Below, piece after piece: positions 34,346 to 43,322 of a DNA stretch of 64,000 nt. The notes below the pieces were generated by a model. That model was given only the letters and a program-made list of their open reading frames with translations. It was not told the origin of the DNA and searched no databases. Made by a program: the position numbers and the translations under genes. Source of the DNA: Paraburkholderia haematera (GTDB lineage Bacteria > Pseudomonadota > Gammaproteobacteria > Burkholderiales > Burkholderiaceae). How positions within the stretch are numbered: the stretch's first letter is position 1; each line of letters opens with the position of its first letter. The stretch covers positions 1 through 64,000 of the forward strand of contig NZ_CAJNBK010000023.1 of NCBI RefSeq assembly GCF_905220975.1, given 5' to 3'.

Positions 34346-37300
34346 TTATTGCGCGGCCACCTTCGATACGGAAGCGGTTTTGGCAGGCGGATTTTCCAGC
34401 AACGGTTGCAACACCGGCGCAAGCGTTTTCAGCAACTGCACCGAGAGCGCACTCGTGAACTCGTAATGGGCTGCATACGGCTCATGCACCCAGGCGGTCA
34501 GCGTGCCGTAGAAGCGGTCTCCCATCACAAACACGAACGTTGCACTGCGGTTCACCTTGCGCGACTCGATCAGGCGCGCGCCTTTGGCCCACACATTGAA
34601 GCGCTGATCGCCGGTGCCGGTCTTGCCGTAGATCTCGAGTGTTTGACCGTCCGGGAACGTCATGCCTTGTGCGAGACGCTTGGCCGTGCCGCCCAGTACC
34701 ACGTCACGCAACAACATTCTGACCACCCCGGCGATCTCCGGCGACAACTGCTGCTGCGGTGCCACCGCCGCACGCTGGAAGTGCGTTTCGTACGGCGTGT
34801 TTTTCGCGAAGTCGAGTTGCGTGAGGCTTTCTGTCGGCACCTTGTTGCCGTCGTTGGCAATCACACCGATCAGTTGCGCGAGTGCAGCCGGTCGGTCGCC
34901 GGACGCGCCAATCGCCGCCGCATACGACGGCGTGAGCGTCGCGAATGGATAGCCGAGCGCCTGCCACGATTTGCCGATCGCATCGTATGCGCGCAATTCG
35001 ACCATCCGTTTGATGCGGCGATCCTGGGTGGCGTGATAGCGGGTCTTGAAGAGCCACGAATAAGTCGACAGACGCACTTCGCGGCTCGCATTTTGCATCT
35101 GATCGAGCGTTGCATCGGGATGGGCGCGCAGATAGTCGAGGGTCCACAGCTCCAGCGGATGCACGCTCGAAATGTAGCCGCGATCGTTCAGATTGAAGCG
35201 GTCGATCGCATATTTGTCATACAGATTCGCCAGATCCTCATCGTCCAGGATAGAGGCGGCCGGCGTGTTCTTCAACGCGGCACGCATCTTCGCGTTGAAC
35301 CACGCATTCGATTCGTCCGGCGCGACACTGCGCAACACGGTCGCCACCTTAGGCGGCGATTTGCGCACGCCGAGCAGCAGCAAGGCCAGTTGCTGCTCAG
35401 GCGTTTTACCGTGGTACTTCGTATAGAAACGATTCATATACACACGGCTTTCCTGATCGGCGAAACGCGTGAGATACATCTTGCGAATCGCCGGATCGCC
35501 CAACCATTGCGACGACGATCCGGTGGTCTGCACCATCTCATAGTGGACGATGTCGCGCATTAACCGCACGAATACCAGGTTCACCGAATGCTGGAATGCG
35601 CGGTGCACGGTGAGAATGCGGCTGTTGTCGTCGGAGTCGAAGTTGTTGAAGCTCTGCGCGCCGCCGCCCGTGTAAAACGTCTCGCCCGGACTCGCCGAGT
35701 ATTTGCGTTCCACGGACGCATCGAGCATGGCTTGCAGCGAGCGGTCCGAGGTATGCGCCAGATAGTCGAGCGCCCAGCGCGTAAGCTGATCGTTCGGATC
35801 GGGCTTCACGGCTTTGAGCTCCGCTGTACTCAGCGGGGCATAACGCGCATGCAGGTCGGAGATGATCTGCAAATACGTCACGACCGTACGCATTTTCGCG
35901 GTCGAACCGAGATTGAGCCGCGCGCCGGAGTTGATATCGAATGGCTGGTTGACGCTATCGGTTTGCACCCGCACAAGGTTCGCGCCGTCACGCCGTTCGA
36001 ACAGCGTGAAGCTATAGGCGATTCGCGACGGATCGTCGGCGGGGCGCAGCATTTCATAGCCAACGATCCCGGCGGCTTTGGCGCCGTCTTTCGTCGCTGC
36101 GGCGGCGAGGCGTTCACTCACGGCCTGCTGCACGGCGTTGTTGAGCGTGCCTGTCGCCTGCAGGTCGAGCCGGTCGAGTTCGTAGAAACTCGGAATGCCG
36201 AGCGCCGCCAGCAGATGCGAGCGCATTGACGTCACGGCCTTGCGCGATACGAACGAGTCCGCGTTCTGCGTATTGTTCGATGCGTGGTGCAGATCCACTT
36301 GTGCGGACAACGCGGCATCACGCAGCCCAATCGTGATGACACCGCCATTCGCCAATAACCGTAAATAGCTATCCGTCAAACGTTCGAGTTCGGCATAGCC
36401 GTGATGCAGAAAATACGACGGCGCGCGCTGCGCGATCATCAGCGAAAGTACCTGGCGAAACGCGACGCCCTGCCCGGCAAGATTCTCTTCTGTCGAGGGC
36501 GCGTTGAGAATGCGGTTGACGTCGTTGAAATCGCGGCCATACCAGGCGGCCAGACCGTCGCCGATCCCGTTGATTTCGCCGATGCCCGGCTGCGCGGCAA
36601 GCGGCACCGAGTTGAGATAGTGAACAACGATCTGCTGGCGCGCGGGCATGGTCTGCGGACCATTCAGATAGGCGCGCACCGAGGCCGATGCGATTTGCCG
36701 CAATTTCTCCGGCGGCGTTGCCGTGCGCCCACCCGCCGAGTGACGGAACTTCTCGATCTGCGTAGCGAGCGTGCTGCCGCCCGGCGTCGACTGATGTTTG
36801 TTGAACACGCGCGCCCCCTGATCGACTAGCGCGCGGCTAAAGCGCCCCCAGTCGATCGCCGGATTGCGGTTCGGCTGATCCGGATCGAGCAGATAGCGGT
36901 CTTCGATAAACAGCAGCGAATTGGCGACAAGCGGCGGGATTGAATCGAAGCTGTCATAAACGCGGCCCGGATACTGTGCACCAAAGAGCGGCGTACCCGT
37001 ACCGTCGAAAAGTTGTAGTCCCGCCTGATCTTTTTCGGCGTAGGGAATGAATAGACCGTTATCGGCCAGCCACAGCATTCGTTCGGAATCGCGCGCCTGG
37101 GCGCTGATTTCAAACCCGCGTTGGAGCAATCGCTGCTGGAACGAAGGCAGCAACGCGTAGCCGAGGCGGCTGTCGTAGGGGCCTTTGTCTGTTTGAGGAA
37201 ACCGGATGGAATGACTTGGACCGTCGTCGACGGCAAAACCCACGTCGCGCGTGAGTTCGGAGAGATAGCGCGCCTGCAGTCGAGACGTTTCGATCTCGAC

Positions 37301-37426
37301 CTGAATAAAGCGGGCCGCCAAAGCCAGCGCAAGCAGAAATGCCGCAGCCAGGCCCCATTTGAGCCACTTCCTGACGGGCGCCGTGCCTGTCGCGCGAAGC
37401 GGTAACCGAACCAGTGGCCGATTCAT
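34346..37426 (-). CDS. Bifunctional penicillin-binding protein (GT51 and transpeptidase)
   Basis: The protein has 1,026 residues, longer than typical class A PBPs. There is one membrane anchor at about 21-39. A GT51 domain follows with a variant catalytic motif EDRYL (Glu175, usually EDxxF) and GGSTLATQIEKF in place of GGSTITQQ. The transpeptidase domain has STAK (Ser507 to Lys510) and KTGTGDQ near residue 930. An insertion of several hundred residues separates STAK from KTG. ATG at 37426 has GGGGAGAG upstream; an in-frame start 51 bases earlier is unsupported. It polymerises and crosslinks peptidoglycan in the periplasm. The altered GT51 motifs suggest a divergent subgroup. Confidence 0.85.
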   Translation of the reverse strand: MNRPLVRLPLRATGTAPVRKWLKWGLAAAFLLALALAARFIQVEIETSRLQARYLSELTRDVGFAVDDGPSHSIRFPQTDKGPYDSRLGYALLPSFQQRLLQRGFEISAQARDSERMLWLADNGLFIPYAEKDQAGLQLFDGTGTPLFGAQYPGRVYDSFDSIPPLVANSLLFIEDRYLLDPDQPNRNPAIDWGRFSRALVDQGARVFNKHQSTPGGSTLATQIEKFRHSAGGRTATPPEKLRQIASASVRAYLNGPQTMPARQQIVVHYLNSVPLAAQPGIGEINGIGDGLAAWYGRDFNDVNRILNAPSTEENLAGQGVAFRQVLSLMIAQRAPSYFLHHGYAELERLTDSYLRLLANGGVITIGLRDAALSAQVDLHHASNNTQNADSFVSRKAVTSMRSHLLAALGIPSFYELDRLDLQATGTLNNAVQQAVSERLAAAATKDGAKAAGIVGYEMLRPADDPSRIAYSFTLFERRDGANLVRVQTDSVNQPFDINSGARLNLGSTAKMRTVVTYLQIISDLHARYAPLSTAELKAVKPDPNDQLTRWALDYLAHTSDRSLQAMLDASVERKYSASPGETFYTGGGAQSFNNFDSDDNSRILTVHRAFQHSVNLVFVRLMRDIVHYEMVQTTGSSSQWLGDPAIRKMYLTRFADQESRVYMNRFYTKYHGKTPEQQLALLLLGVRKSPPKVATVLRSVAPDESNAWFNAKMRAALKNTPAASILDDEDLANLYDKYAIDRFNLNDRGYISSVHPLELWTLDYLRAHPDATLDQMQNASREVRLSTYSWLFKTRYHATQDRRIKRMVELRAYDAIGKSWQALGYPFATLTPSYAAAIGASGDRPAALAQLIGVIANDGNKVPTESLTQLDFAKNTPYETHFQRAAVAPQQQLSPEIAGVVRMLLRDVVLGGTAKRLAQGMTFPDGQTLEIYGKTGTGDQRFNVWAKGARLIESRKVNRSATFVFVMGDRFYGTLTAWVHEPYAAHYEFTSALSVQLLKTLAPVLQPLLENPPAKTASVSKVAAQ

Positions 37427-37608
37427 GGTTGCTCTCCCCGAGCGTGCGCCCTGCTCTTGATTCTGGCGCACCTTCAATCAAGTGTAGCTCGGAAAGGGAG
37501 GGTGCAATCGGTTCGGATTTACCCGAGAGTGTCGCCGTCGCAACACCCCATCGCAAGACATGGCGGAGTGCCGATTGGCGTGAGATATTGAACGTCTTTC
37601 GTGAGTCG

Positions 37609-37634
37609 AAAAACCGCTGCTTCAGGCGGTTTTT
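37609..37634. terminator. Bidirectional terminator overlapping the end of the LysR gene
   Basis: AAAAACCGC (37609-37617) and GCGGTTTTT (37626-37634) form a 9-bp stem around an 8-base loop, with A and T runs on both sides. The LysR stop codon (37622-37624) lies in the loop, so one arm encodes its last residues. Confidence 0.75.
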
Positions 37635-38602
37635 TGCTTTCGCGCCCCCTGATTCTCCAACTGCATCTCCAGCCTCTCCTTGCTTCCACGCAATAACCCG
37701 ATGAATTGCTCGGCCGCCGGCGGCAGCACGCCGCCCTTGCGCGTCACAATACCGAAAGTTTGCGACGGCGATTTCAGTTTGACCGGCACGAAACGCAACA
37801 TTTTCTGCCGCACGAACAAGGTTGCGATGGCGGTCGGTAAGAGTGACACAAGATCGGCACTGCTTTGCAGTAACGCAACTGTCACGAAGGTGGAGGCGGT
37901 CGAGATCGGGTTGTCCGGCATGTCGAGCCCCGCCAGATCCATCTCCCGTTCGAGCAACGCGTGCAATGGCATATGCGACGGATACATCACCCAGCGGTGG
38001 CCAACCAGGTCGTGCAGTTTCACTTCCTTCCTGAGCAATGGCGGATGTCCATACCCCACCACCACGGATAAGGGCTCGTCCCCAAGCGGACGATAGTGAT
38101 ATTTCGAGGGATCGGCGGCGACCGCCGCCCGGCCGATCACCAGATCGAGCCGGCCTTCGTCGAGTTGCAGCAACATGCGCGCGCTCGTGTCTTCCACCAC
38201 TTCGATCGACAGGCCCGGCTGCCCGGCATGCAGTTCGTTCAGCGCCGGCACCACGCACTCGGGAATCGCGCCCATGATCGCCCCGATCGCCAGACGCCCG
38301 CCGCGCCCCGAGCGAATCTCAGCCACGTCCTCGCACAACGCGGCAAGGTCCGTTGCCAGGAGCCGCGCGTAGCGGATCACGCAGTGGCCGAACTGGTTCG
38401 GAATCATGCCGCTCTTCGAGCGCTCGAAGAGCGGCGCCTCGAACATCGACTCCAGCTCCTGTAACGCTTTGCTGGCAGCCGATTGCGTCATCGACATCGC
38501 GCCGGCTGCCTTGTGCAGCGACGTGTGGTCGTCGAGCGCGATCAGCAATTGCAGTTGCTTCATGCGCAATCTCGACAGCAGGACGTTCAGGGTGTCTTTC
38601 AT
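37622..38602 (-). CDS. gbpR: LysR-family regulator, GbpR-like
   Basis: The protein has 326 residues. The N-terminal helix-turn-helix (MKQLQLLIALDDHTSLHKAA, then SMTQSAASKALQELE) and effector domain (LAIGAIMGAIPECVVPALNE) fit the GbpR branch of LysR proteins that control sugar-binding-protein and arabinose genes. ATG at 38602 was chosen because it begins just before the HTH; upstream in-frame codons run into the promoter. It is divergent from the keto-deoxyarabonate dehydratase gene. The symbol is by resemblance only. Confidence 0.78.
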   Translation of the reverse strand: MKDTLNVLLSRLRMKQLQLLIALDDHTSLHKAAGAMSMTQSAASKALQELESMFEAPLFERSKSGMIPNQFGHCVIRYARLLATDLAALCEDVAEIRSGRGGRLAIGAIMGAIPECVVPALNELHAGQPGLSIEVVEDTSARMLLQLDEGRLDLVIGRAAVAADPSKYHYRPLGDEPLSVVVGYGHPPLLRKEVKLHDLVGHRWVMYPSHMPLHALLEREMDLAGLDMPDNPISTASTFVTVALLQSSADLVSLLPTAIATLFVRQKMLRFVPVKLKSPSQTFGIVTRKGGVLPPAAEQFIGLLRGSKERLEMQLENQGARKQKTA

Positions 38603-38766
38603 GGCGTACCGTGCATCCACGAGGTGAGTCGTAAAAGCGATCACAAGATGGAAACTATTCAATATACCCGCCACGCACGCCGCCGTATAGTCAACGGCGG
38701 AGACATCCAACAACCCACGCCTTATTGCGTCATCACCTCACCTCGGCACAACGCCCATCAATCACC

Positions 38767-39702
38767 ATGACCTCTACACACAACCCAGCTCCAATGCGCG
38801 GCGTGTTCCCCGTCGCGCCGACCATCTTCGACGAGGCCGGCCGGCTCGACCTGGAAGGCCAGAAACGCTGCATCGATTTCATGATCGACGCGGGTTCCAA
38901 CGGCCTGTGCATTCTGGCGAACTTCTCAGAGCAGTTCGCGCTGTCCGACGACGAACGCAGCACGCTGATGCACCTGGTGCTCGAACACGTGGCCGGCCGC
39001 GTGCCGGTGATTGTCACGACCACGCACTTCAGCTCGCACCTGTGCGCCGAACGCAGCCGCAGCGCGCAAGCCGCGGGTGCCGCGATGGTGATGATCATGC
39101 CGCCGTATCACGGCGCGACGATCCGCATCGGCGAGCGCGGCATCTATGAGTTCTACCGCACGGTGTCCGATGCAATCGGGATTCCGATCATGATCCAGGA
39201 CGCGCCGGTCAGCGGCACAGCATTGTCCGCGCCGTTTCTTGCACGCATGGCGCGTGAACTGCAGAACGTTTCGTACTTCAAGATCGAAGTGCCGCAGGCA
39301 GCGAACAAACTGCGCGAGCTGATCGAATTGGGCGGCGACGCCGTGGTGGGTCCCTGGGATGGCGAAGAAGCGATCACGTTGATGGCCGATCTCGATGCGG
39401 GCGCAACCGGTTCGATGACCGGCGGCGGTTACCCGGACGGCATCCGGTTGATCGTCGACGCCTATGCGGCGGGCGACGCCGAAGCGGCCGCCGCCCACTA
39501 TCAGGAATGGCTCCCGCTCATCAACTACGAAAACCGTCAGGGCGGCCTCGCGTCGTGCAAGGCTTTGATGAAAGAAGGCGGTGTGATTCGATCGGACGCG
39601 GTGCGTCATCCGTTGCCGTCCATGCATCCGGCCACGCGCGCAGGATTGCTGAAAATTGCACGGAAGCTCGATCCGCTGGTGTTGCGCTGGGGTGTTGAGT
39701 AA
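38767..39702 (+). CDS. L-2-keto-3-deoxyarabonate dehydratase (DHDPS superfamily)
   Basis: The protein has 311 residues. It closely follows the Azospirillum-type enzyme of the non-phosphorylative L-arabinose pathway: RGVFPVAPTIFDE, GQKRCIDFMIDAGSNGLCIL and GDAVVGPWDGEEAITLMADL. Lys172 in VSYFKIEVPQ is the Schiff-base lysine. The Tyr of DHDPS (YNxP) is replaced by QDAP. The reaction is L-2-keto-3-deoxyarabonate to alpha-ketoglutarate semialdehyde (EC 4.2.1.43). The other pathway enzymes (dehydrogenase, lactonase, arabonate dehydratase, semialdehyde dehydrogenase) are not in the window. Confidence 0.85.
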   Translation: MTSTHNPAPMRGVFPVAPTIFDEAGRLDLEGQKRCIDFMIDAGSNGLCILANFSEQFALSDDERSTLMHLVLEHVAGRVPVIVTTTHFSSHLCAERSRSAQAAGAAMVMIMPPYHGATIRIGERGIYEFYRTVSDAIGIPIMIQDAPVSGTALSAPFLARMARELQNVSYFKIEVPQAANKLRELIELGGDAVVGPWDGEEAITLMADLDAGATGSMTGGGYPDGIRLIVDAYAAGDAEAAAAHYQEWLPLINYENRQGGLASCKALMKEGGVIRSDAVRHPLPSMHPATRAGLLKIARKLDPLVLRWGVE

Positions 39703-39734
39703 CATAGGCCCGCACGCCCACCACACCATCGTCC

Positions 39735-40304
39735 ATGACCGCCAATCCTCGAGAGCTGACGCCGGAAACCCTCGCCGAGTTGCTCGAACGCGTGGCCAAA
39801 CAGGACGCCGCGGCACTGCGAGAGCTATATGATCTCGCCGCTCCGAAACTGTTTGGCCTCGCGCTCCGTATATTGAACAGGCACGAGTGGGCAGAAGAAG
39901 TATTGCAGGACAGCTTCGTCAACATCTGGCGCTTTGCCGGCGACTATCGCCGGGCACTGTCCGCCCCGATGACGTGGATGTCGGCGATCGTCAGGAACCG
40001 TGCTCTCGATCACCTGCGGCGGGTAAGCACGCAGGAAACAGAATGGGGCGATGCGTTGGACGATCTTGTGGCAAGCGGCGATCCGGATCCCGAAGCACTG
40101 ACTGCGGTCAGCCTGCAGGCACGTCTGCTGGCCGGCTGCATGCAGCAGCTGGAACCGGCGCAGCGTCAGGCGGTTGCGCTCGCCTACCTGCGCGACCAAA
40201 GCCATAGCGAGATCGCCGAAGTGCTGGCAGTGCCGCTCGGCACCATCAAATCCTGGATCCGGCGCGGCCTTGTCAAGCTGAAAGCCTGCCTGGGAGGCGA
40301 GTGA
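39735..40304 (+). CDS. ECF-type RNA polymerase sigma factor
   Basis: The protein has 189 residues. Region 2 (LYDLAAPKLFGLALRILNRH, WAEEVLQDSFVNIW) and region 4 (LAYLRDQSHSEIAEVLAVPL, GTIKSWIRRGLVKLK) are both complete. It lies 32 bp after the dehydratase gene and overlaps the anti-sigma gene by one base (TGATG), so both are co-translated. The signal and regulon are not visible. Confidence 0.9.
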   Translation: MTANPRELTPETLAELLERVAKQDAAALRELYDLAAPKLFGLALRILNRHEWAEEVLQDSFVNIWRFAGDYRRALSAPMTWMSAIVRNRALDHLRRVSTQETEWGDALDDLVASGDPDPEALTAVSLQARLLAGCMQQLEPAQRQAVALAYLRDQSHSEIAEVLAVPLGTIKSWIRRGLVKLKACLGGE

Positions 40305-41098
40305 TGAATCTCCATCGCTATCCTCAGCTGGTCGATATGCTGGCCGCCGAGTATGTGCTCGGCACGCTGCGCGGTGGCGCGCGGCGCCGCTTTCAACGGT
40401 ACGCGGACCACGATCCGGTGATTCGTCGGGCTATCGAAGAATGGCAGCGGCGAATCTCGCCGTTGGCCGAACTCGCGGAACCGCACATGCCGCCGGCCGC
40501 CGTGTGGGACGCGATCGAGCGGCGGCTCGGCCTGAGCTCGGCACGTGAGGTGGCACGTGAGGCGGCACGGCCGCGCACCGTGGTCGAAAAACCCGCACGT
40601 CCGTCCGGCAGCATCTTCGAGAACCTCGCGTTCTGGCGAGGCTGGGCGATCGGCGTGACCGGGTTCGCCGCGGTCGCCGTGGTGGTCGCCGTACGCTCGC
40701 TGCTGCCGTCCGGTGTGACGCCTGCCTCGGCGCCGACCGTCGCGCAACAGCCGGAAACGGCCGTTTCGCATGTCGCGGTGCTCAACGACAAGGAAACGCA
40801 TCCGGTCATGCTGGTCGCGTGGGACGAAGCTCACGCCACCATGACGCTGCATCCGCTCGGCAAGGTGGATTTGCCGGCCGGCCGCGCAATGGAGCTATGG
40901 GGTATTCCGGCCAATGGCCATCCGGTGTCGCTTGGCATGCTGCCGGATAGCGCAAGCGGCAAGGTCACGGCCGGTCAGCAGAAACCGGAAAACTACGACG
41001 CGCTCGCGGTCTCGATCGAGGCACCGGGCGGCTCGCCCGATCACAATGCGCCTACGGGTCCGGTGGTGTTCAGCGGCAAGCTGCTGCTTGTGTCCTGA
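40304..41098 (+). CDS. RskA-type anti-sigma factor
   Basis: The protein has 264 residues from ATG at 40304 (GGGAGG 6 bases upstream; GTG at 40301 is also possible). The cytoplasmic N-terminus carries an anti-sigma domain (MLAAEYVLGTLRGGARRRF). A membrane helix follows at about residues 111-132 (GWAIGVTGFAAVAVVVAVRS). The periplasmic RskA C-domain (LVAWDEAHATMTLHPLGKVD, LWGIPANGHPVSLGML) ends the protein. It should hold the neighbouring ECF sigma factor inactive until an envelope signal. Confidence 0.87.
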   Translation: MNLHRYPQLVDMLAAEYVLGTLRGGARRRFQRYADHDPVIRRAIEEWQRRISPLAELAEPHMPPAAVWDAIERRLGLSSAREVAREAARPRTVVEKPARPSGSIFENLAFWRGWAIGVTGFAAVAVVVAVRSLLPSGVTPASAPTVAQQPETAVSHVAVLNDKETHPVMLVAWDEAHATMTLHPLGKVDLPAGRAMELWGIPANGHPVSLGMLPDSASGKVTAGQQKPENYDALAVSIEAPGGSPDHNAPTGPVVFSGKLLLVS

Positions 41099-41119
41099 GT
41101 GACCTTTAACGCTAACCCT

Positions 41120-42433
41120 ATGCAAAGCTTTTACGAAGCCACCGTCGACCGCTCCGCCAGCCGCTCGTCCGGGCACTCGTCCGCTTACGCGCCCCTTACC
41201 GGCCGGCGCAGCGTCAACGTCTGCATCATGGGCGGCGGCCTCGCGGGGTTATCCACGGCGTTGGGACTCGCCGAGCGGGGCGTCGCCGACGTCGCCGTGC
41301 TCGAAGCCGAGCAGGTAGGCTTCGGCGCCTCGGGCCGCAACGGCGGCTTCGTGTTCGGCGGTTACAGCCTCGATTGCGCGGATCTGCTGAAAACCCTCGG
41401 CCCGGCCCGCGCACGCGAACTCTATACGCTGACCACCGACGCCGTCGATCTGATGAGAAAGCGTATCCAGCGCTACCGCATCGATTGCGACGTGACCGAT
41501 GCCGGCGTGATCCTCGCCAACTGGTTCGACGAACCGGCAAGGCTCGACACGCAACGGCGTTTGATGCGGGATTCGTTCGGGGTCGAGTGGGAACCCGTGG
41601 CGGCCGCGGCGCTCGCGTCAGAACTGAAGACGAGCCGTTATCACGGCGGCCTGTTCGAACGCAACGCGTTCCACTTCCATCCGCTGAAATACGTGCTTGG
41701 CGTCGCCAGCGCTGTGGCTGATGCGGGCGTGCAGATTCACGAAAAGTCGCCGGTTGTGCGCTTGCAGCGCGGCGGCGCCGGTTTCGTCGTGCATACGCCG
41801 CACGGCGCGCTCGAAGCACGCCACGTCGTCATGGCCGGCGGCGGCTATGCGCGCAACGTCTATGCACGGGTCGAGCGCGCGGTCCTGCCGATCGCCACCT
41901 ACGTGATGGCCACCGAACCGCTGGGTGCACGACTGAAAGACGCGCTGGACACCCGGGCCGCCGTCTACGACACCCGTTTCGCCTTCGACTACTACCGTCC
42001 GCTGCCCGACACGCGCATTCTGTGGGGCGGCCGCATCTCAGTGCGCGACCGCGCCCCGGATATCATCGCGCGACTGCTGCGGCGCGATCTGCTGAAGGTC
42101 TATCCGCAACTGCGCGACGTGCGGATCGAGTACGCCTGGGGCGGCCTGATGAGCTACGCGCGGCACAAGATGCCGCAAATCGGCCGCAGCGCGGACGGCG
42201 TCTGGTACGCGACCGGCTTTGGCGGCCACGGCATGGCGCCGACCACCGTCTCCGGCGAATTGCTGGCGGCGGCCATCTCCGGCGAACGGCCCGTGCCCGA
42301 CGCGTTCGCGACCTTCGGCTTGACGCCCGCATATGGCGCACTCGGTCTCGCAGCCGCTCAACTCACCTACACCGCCATGCAGGCGCGCGACGCACTCGCC
42401 GCCCGGCGCCCCTCGCCCCGGTCGACGCCGTGA
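41120..42433 (+). CDS. FAD-dependent oxidoreductase, DAO/PuuB-like
   Basis: The protein has 437 residues. The FAD-binding GxGxxG variant is VCIMGGGLAGLSTALGLAER; conserved GASGRNGGFVFGG and the C-terminal GFGGHGMAPTTVSGELLA mark the gamma-glutamylputrescine oxidase-like DAO group. The likely substrate is an amine or secondary amino acid. ATG at 41120 was preferred; a GTG at 41099 directly after the anti-sigma stop is possible, and neither has an SD. The tight spacing makes it likely to share the sigma/anti-sigma transcript. Confidence 0.8.
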   Translation: MQSFYEATVDRSASRSSGHSSAYAPLTGRRSVNVCIMGGGLAGLSTALGLAERGVADVAVLEAEQVGFGASGRNGGFVFGGYSLDCADLLKTLGPARARELYTLTTDAVDLMRKRIQRYRIDCDVTDAGVILANWFDEPARLDTQRRLMRDSFGVEWEPVAAAALASELKTSRYHGGLFERNAFHFHPLKYVLGVASAVADAGVQIHEKSPVVRLQRGGAGFVVHTPHGALEARHVVMAGGGYARNVYARVERAVLPIATYVMATEPLGARLKDALDTRAAVYDTRFAFDYYRPLPDTRILWGGRISVRDRAPDIIARLLRRDLLKVYPQLRDVRIEYAWGGLMSYARHKMPQIGRSADGVWYATGFGGHGMAPTTVSGELLAAAISGERPVPDAFATFGLTPAYGALGLAAAQLTYTAMQARDALAARRPSPRSTP

Positions 42434-42474
42434 CCCGATCCAATGCGCGACTCAATACGCTGCGGCTTATGCCG

Positions 42475-42499
42475 GAGACCCGCTCCAGAGGCGGGTTTC
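42475..42499 (+). terminator. Weak terminator-like hairpin after the FAD oxidoreductase
   Basis: GAGACCCGC (42475-42483) pairs with GCGGGTTTC (42491-42499), a 9-bp stem with one G-U pair and a 7-base loop. The short T run is part of the stem, so termination strength is doubtful. Confidence 0.4.
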
Positions 42500-42539
42500 G
42501 CCATGCTAGAATGCGCCGTCACTGCCGCTCGAATACACA

Positions 42540-43235
42540 ATGAAAAAGGGAAGCAAGGCCGCCGAGCCTGATACCACCGGCATCGCGTCCAGCGTCCCGC
42601 GCCCCGACGCCCGCCGCAAGTACGATCCTGAACAGACGAAGCGCAACATCCTCGAAGTCGCGACCCAGGAGTTCTCCGCGATGGGGCTGACCGGCGCGCG
42701 GGTCGACGCGATCGCGGAACGCACGAACACCACCAAGCGCATGCTGTACTACTACTTCGGCAGCAAGGAAGGGTTGTACCAGGCCGTGCTGGAAAAAGTG
42801 TACGGCGACATTCGCGCGCTCGAACAGGATCTGCATATCAGCGAACTCGATCCCGTCGAGGGCATGCGCGCGCTGGTCGAGTTCACGTTCGACTATCACG
42901 ACCGCCAGCGCGACTTCGTGCGCCTCGTGACGATCGAGAACATTCACGGCGCGAAGTACGTCGAGCAGGTGAAGAGCTTCAAAGGCCGCAACGTCACCGT
43001 CATTCATACGATCGAGGACCTGCTCTCGCGCGGCATCGCAGCCGGGCTGTTCCGTGACGACGTCGATGCGATCGACCTGCACCTGATGATCAGCTCGCTG
43101 TGCTTTCACCGCGTCGGCAATCGCCATACCTTCGGTACGGCGTTCGGCCGCGATCCGTCGCACCCGCGCCTGCGCGCGCGTCATCGCGCCATGATCGTCG
43201 ACGCTGTGCTGCGTTTCGTGCGCAAGGAAGACTGA
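42540..43235 (+). CDS. TetR-family regulator, probably of quinate/shikimate genes
   Basis: The protein has 231 residues. The TetR N-terminal domain is intact (TKRNILEVATQEFSAMGLTG, DAIAERTNTTKRMLYYYFGS). The C-terminal ligand domain resembles those of regulators beside shikimate/quinate genes. It is convergent with the MFS gene of that cluster, separated by a strong bidirectional terminator. Inverted TCTAGYTAGTT motifs in the aroQ-quiC promoter region are candidate binding sites. The ligand is unproven. Confidence 0.82.
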   Translation: MKKGSKAAEPDTTGIASSVPRPDARRKYDPEQTKRNILEVATQEFSAMGLTGARVDAIAERTNTTKRMLYYYFGSKEGLYQAVLEKVYGDIRALEQDLHISELDPVEGMRALVEFTFDYHDRQRDFVRLVTIENIHGAKYVEQVKSFKGRNVTVIHTIEDLLSRGIAAGLFRDDVDAIDLHLMISSLCFHRVGNRHTFGTAFGRDPSHPRLRARHRAMIVDAVLRFVRKED

Positions 43236-43251
43236 AGCACAAGGCACAAAC

Positions 43252-43293
43252 AAAAAAGCGGGACCTGAGCTAACGCCAGGTCCCGCTTTTTTT
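43252..43293. terminator. Bidirectional Rho-independent terminator
   Basis: AAAAAAGCGGGACCTG (43252-43267) and CAGGTCCCGCTTTTTT (from 43277) form a 16-bp stem around a 9-base loop with A and T tracts on either side. It ends both the TetR gene and the convergent MFS gene. Confidence 0.92.
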
Positions 43294-43322
43294 GGTCAAA
43301 CCGTCCGATCAAGCCATGCGGC

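Noticed and set aside
34121-35563. 480-residue plus-strand ORF over the PBP gene and ROK 3' end
   Set aside because: It is antisense to the PBP and has no recognisable domain or ribosome binding site.
37622-38713. Longer LysR start at 38713
   Set aside because: The added 37 residues run through the divergent promoter region and are not LysR-like.
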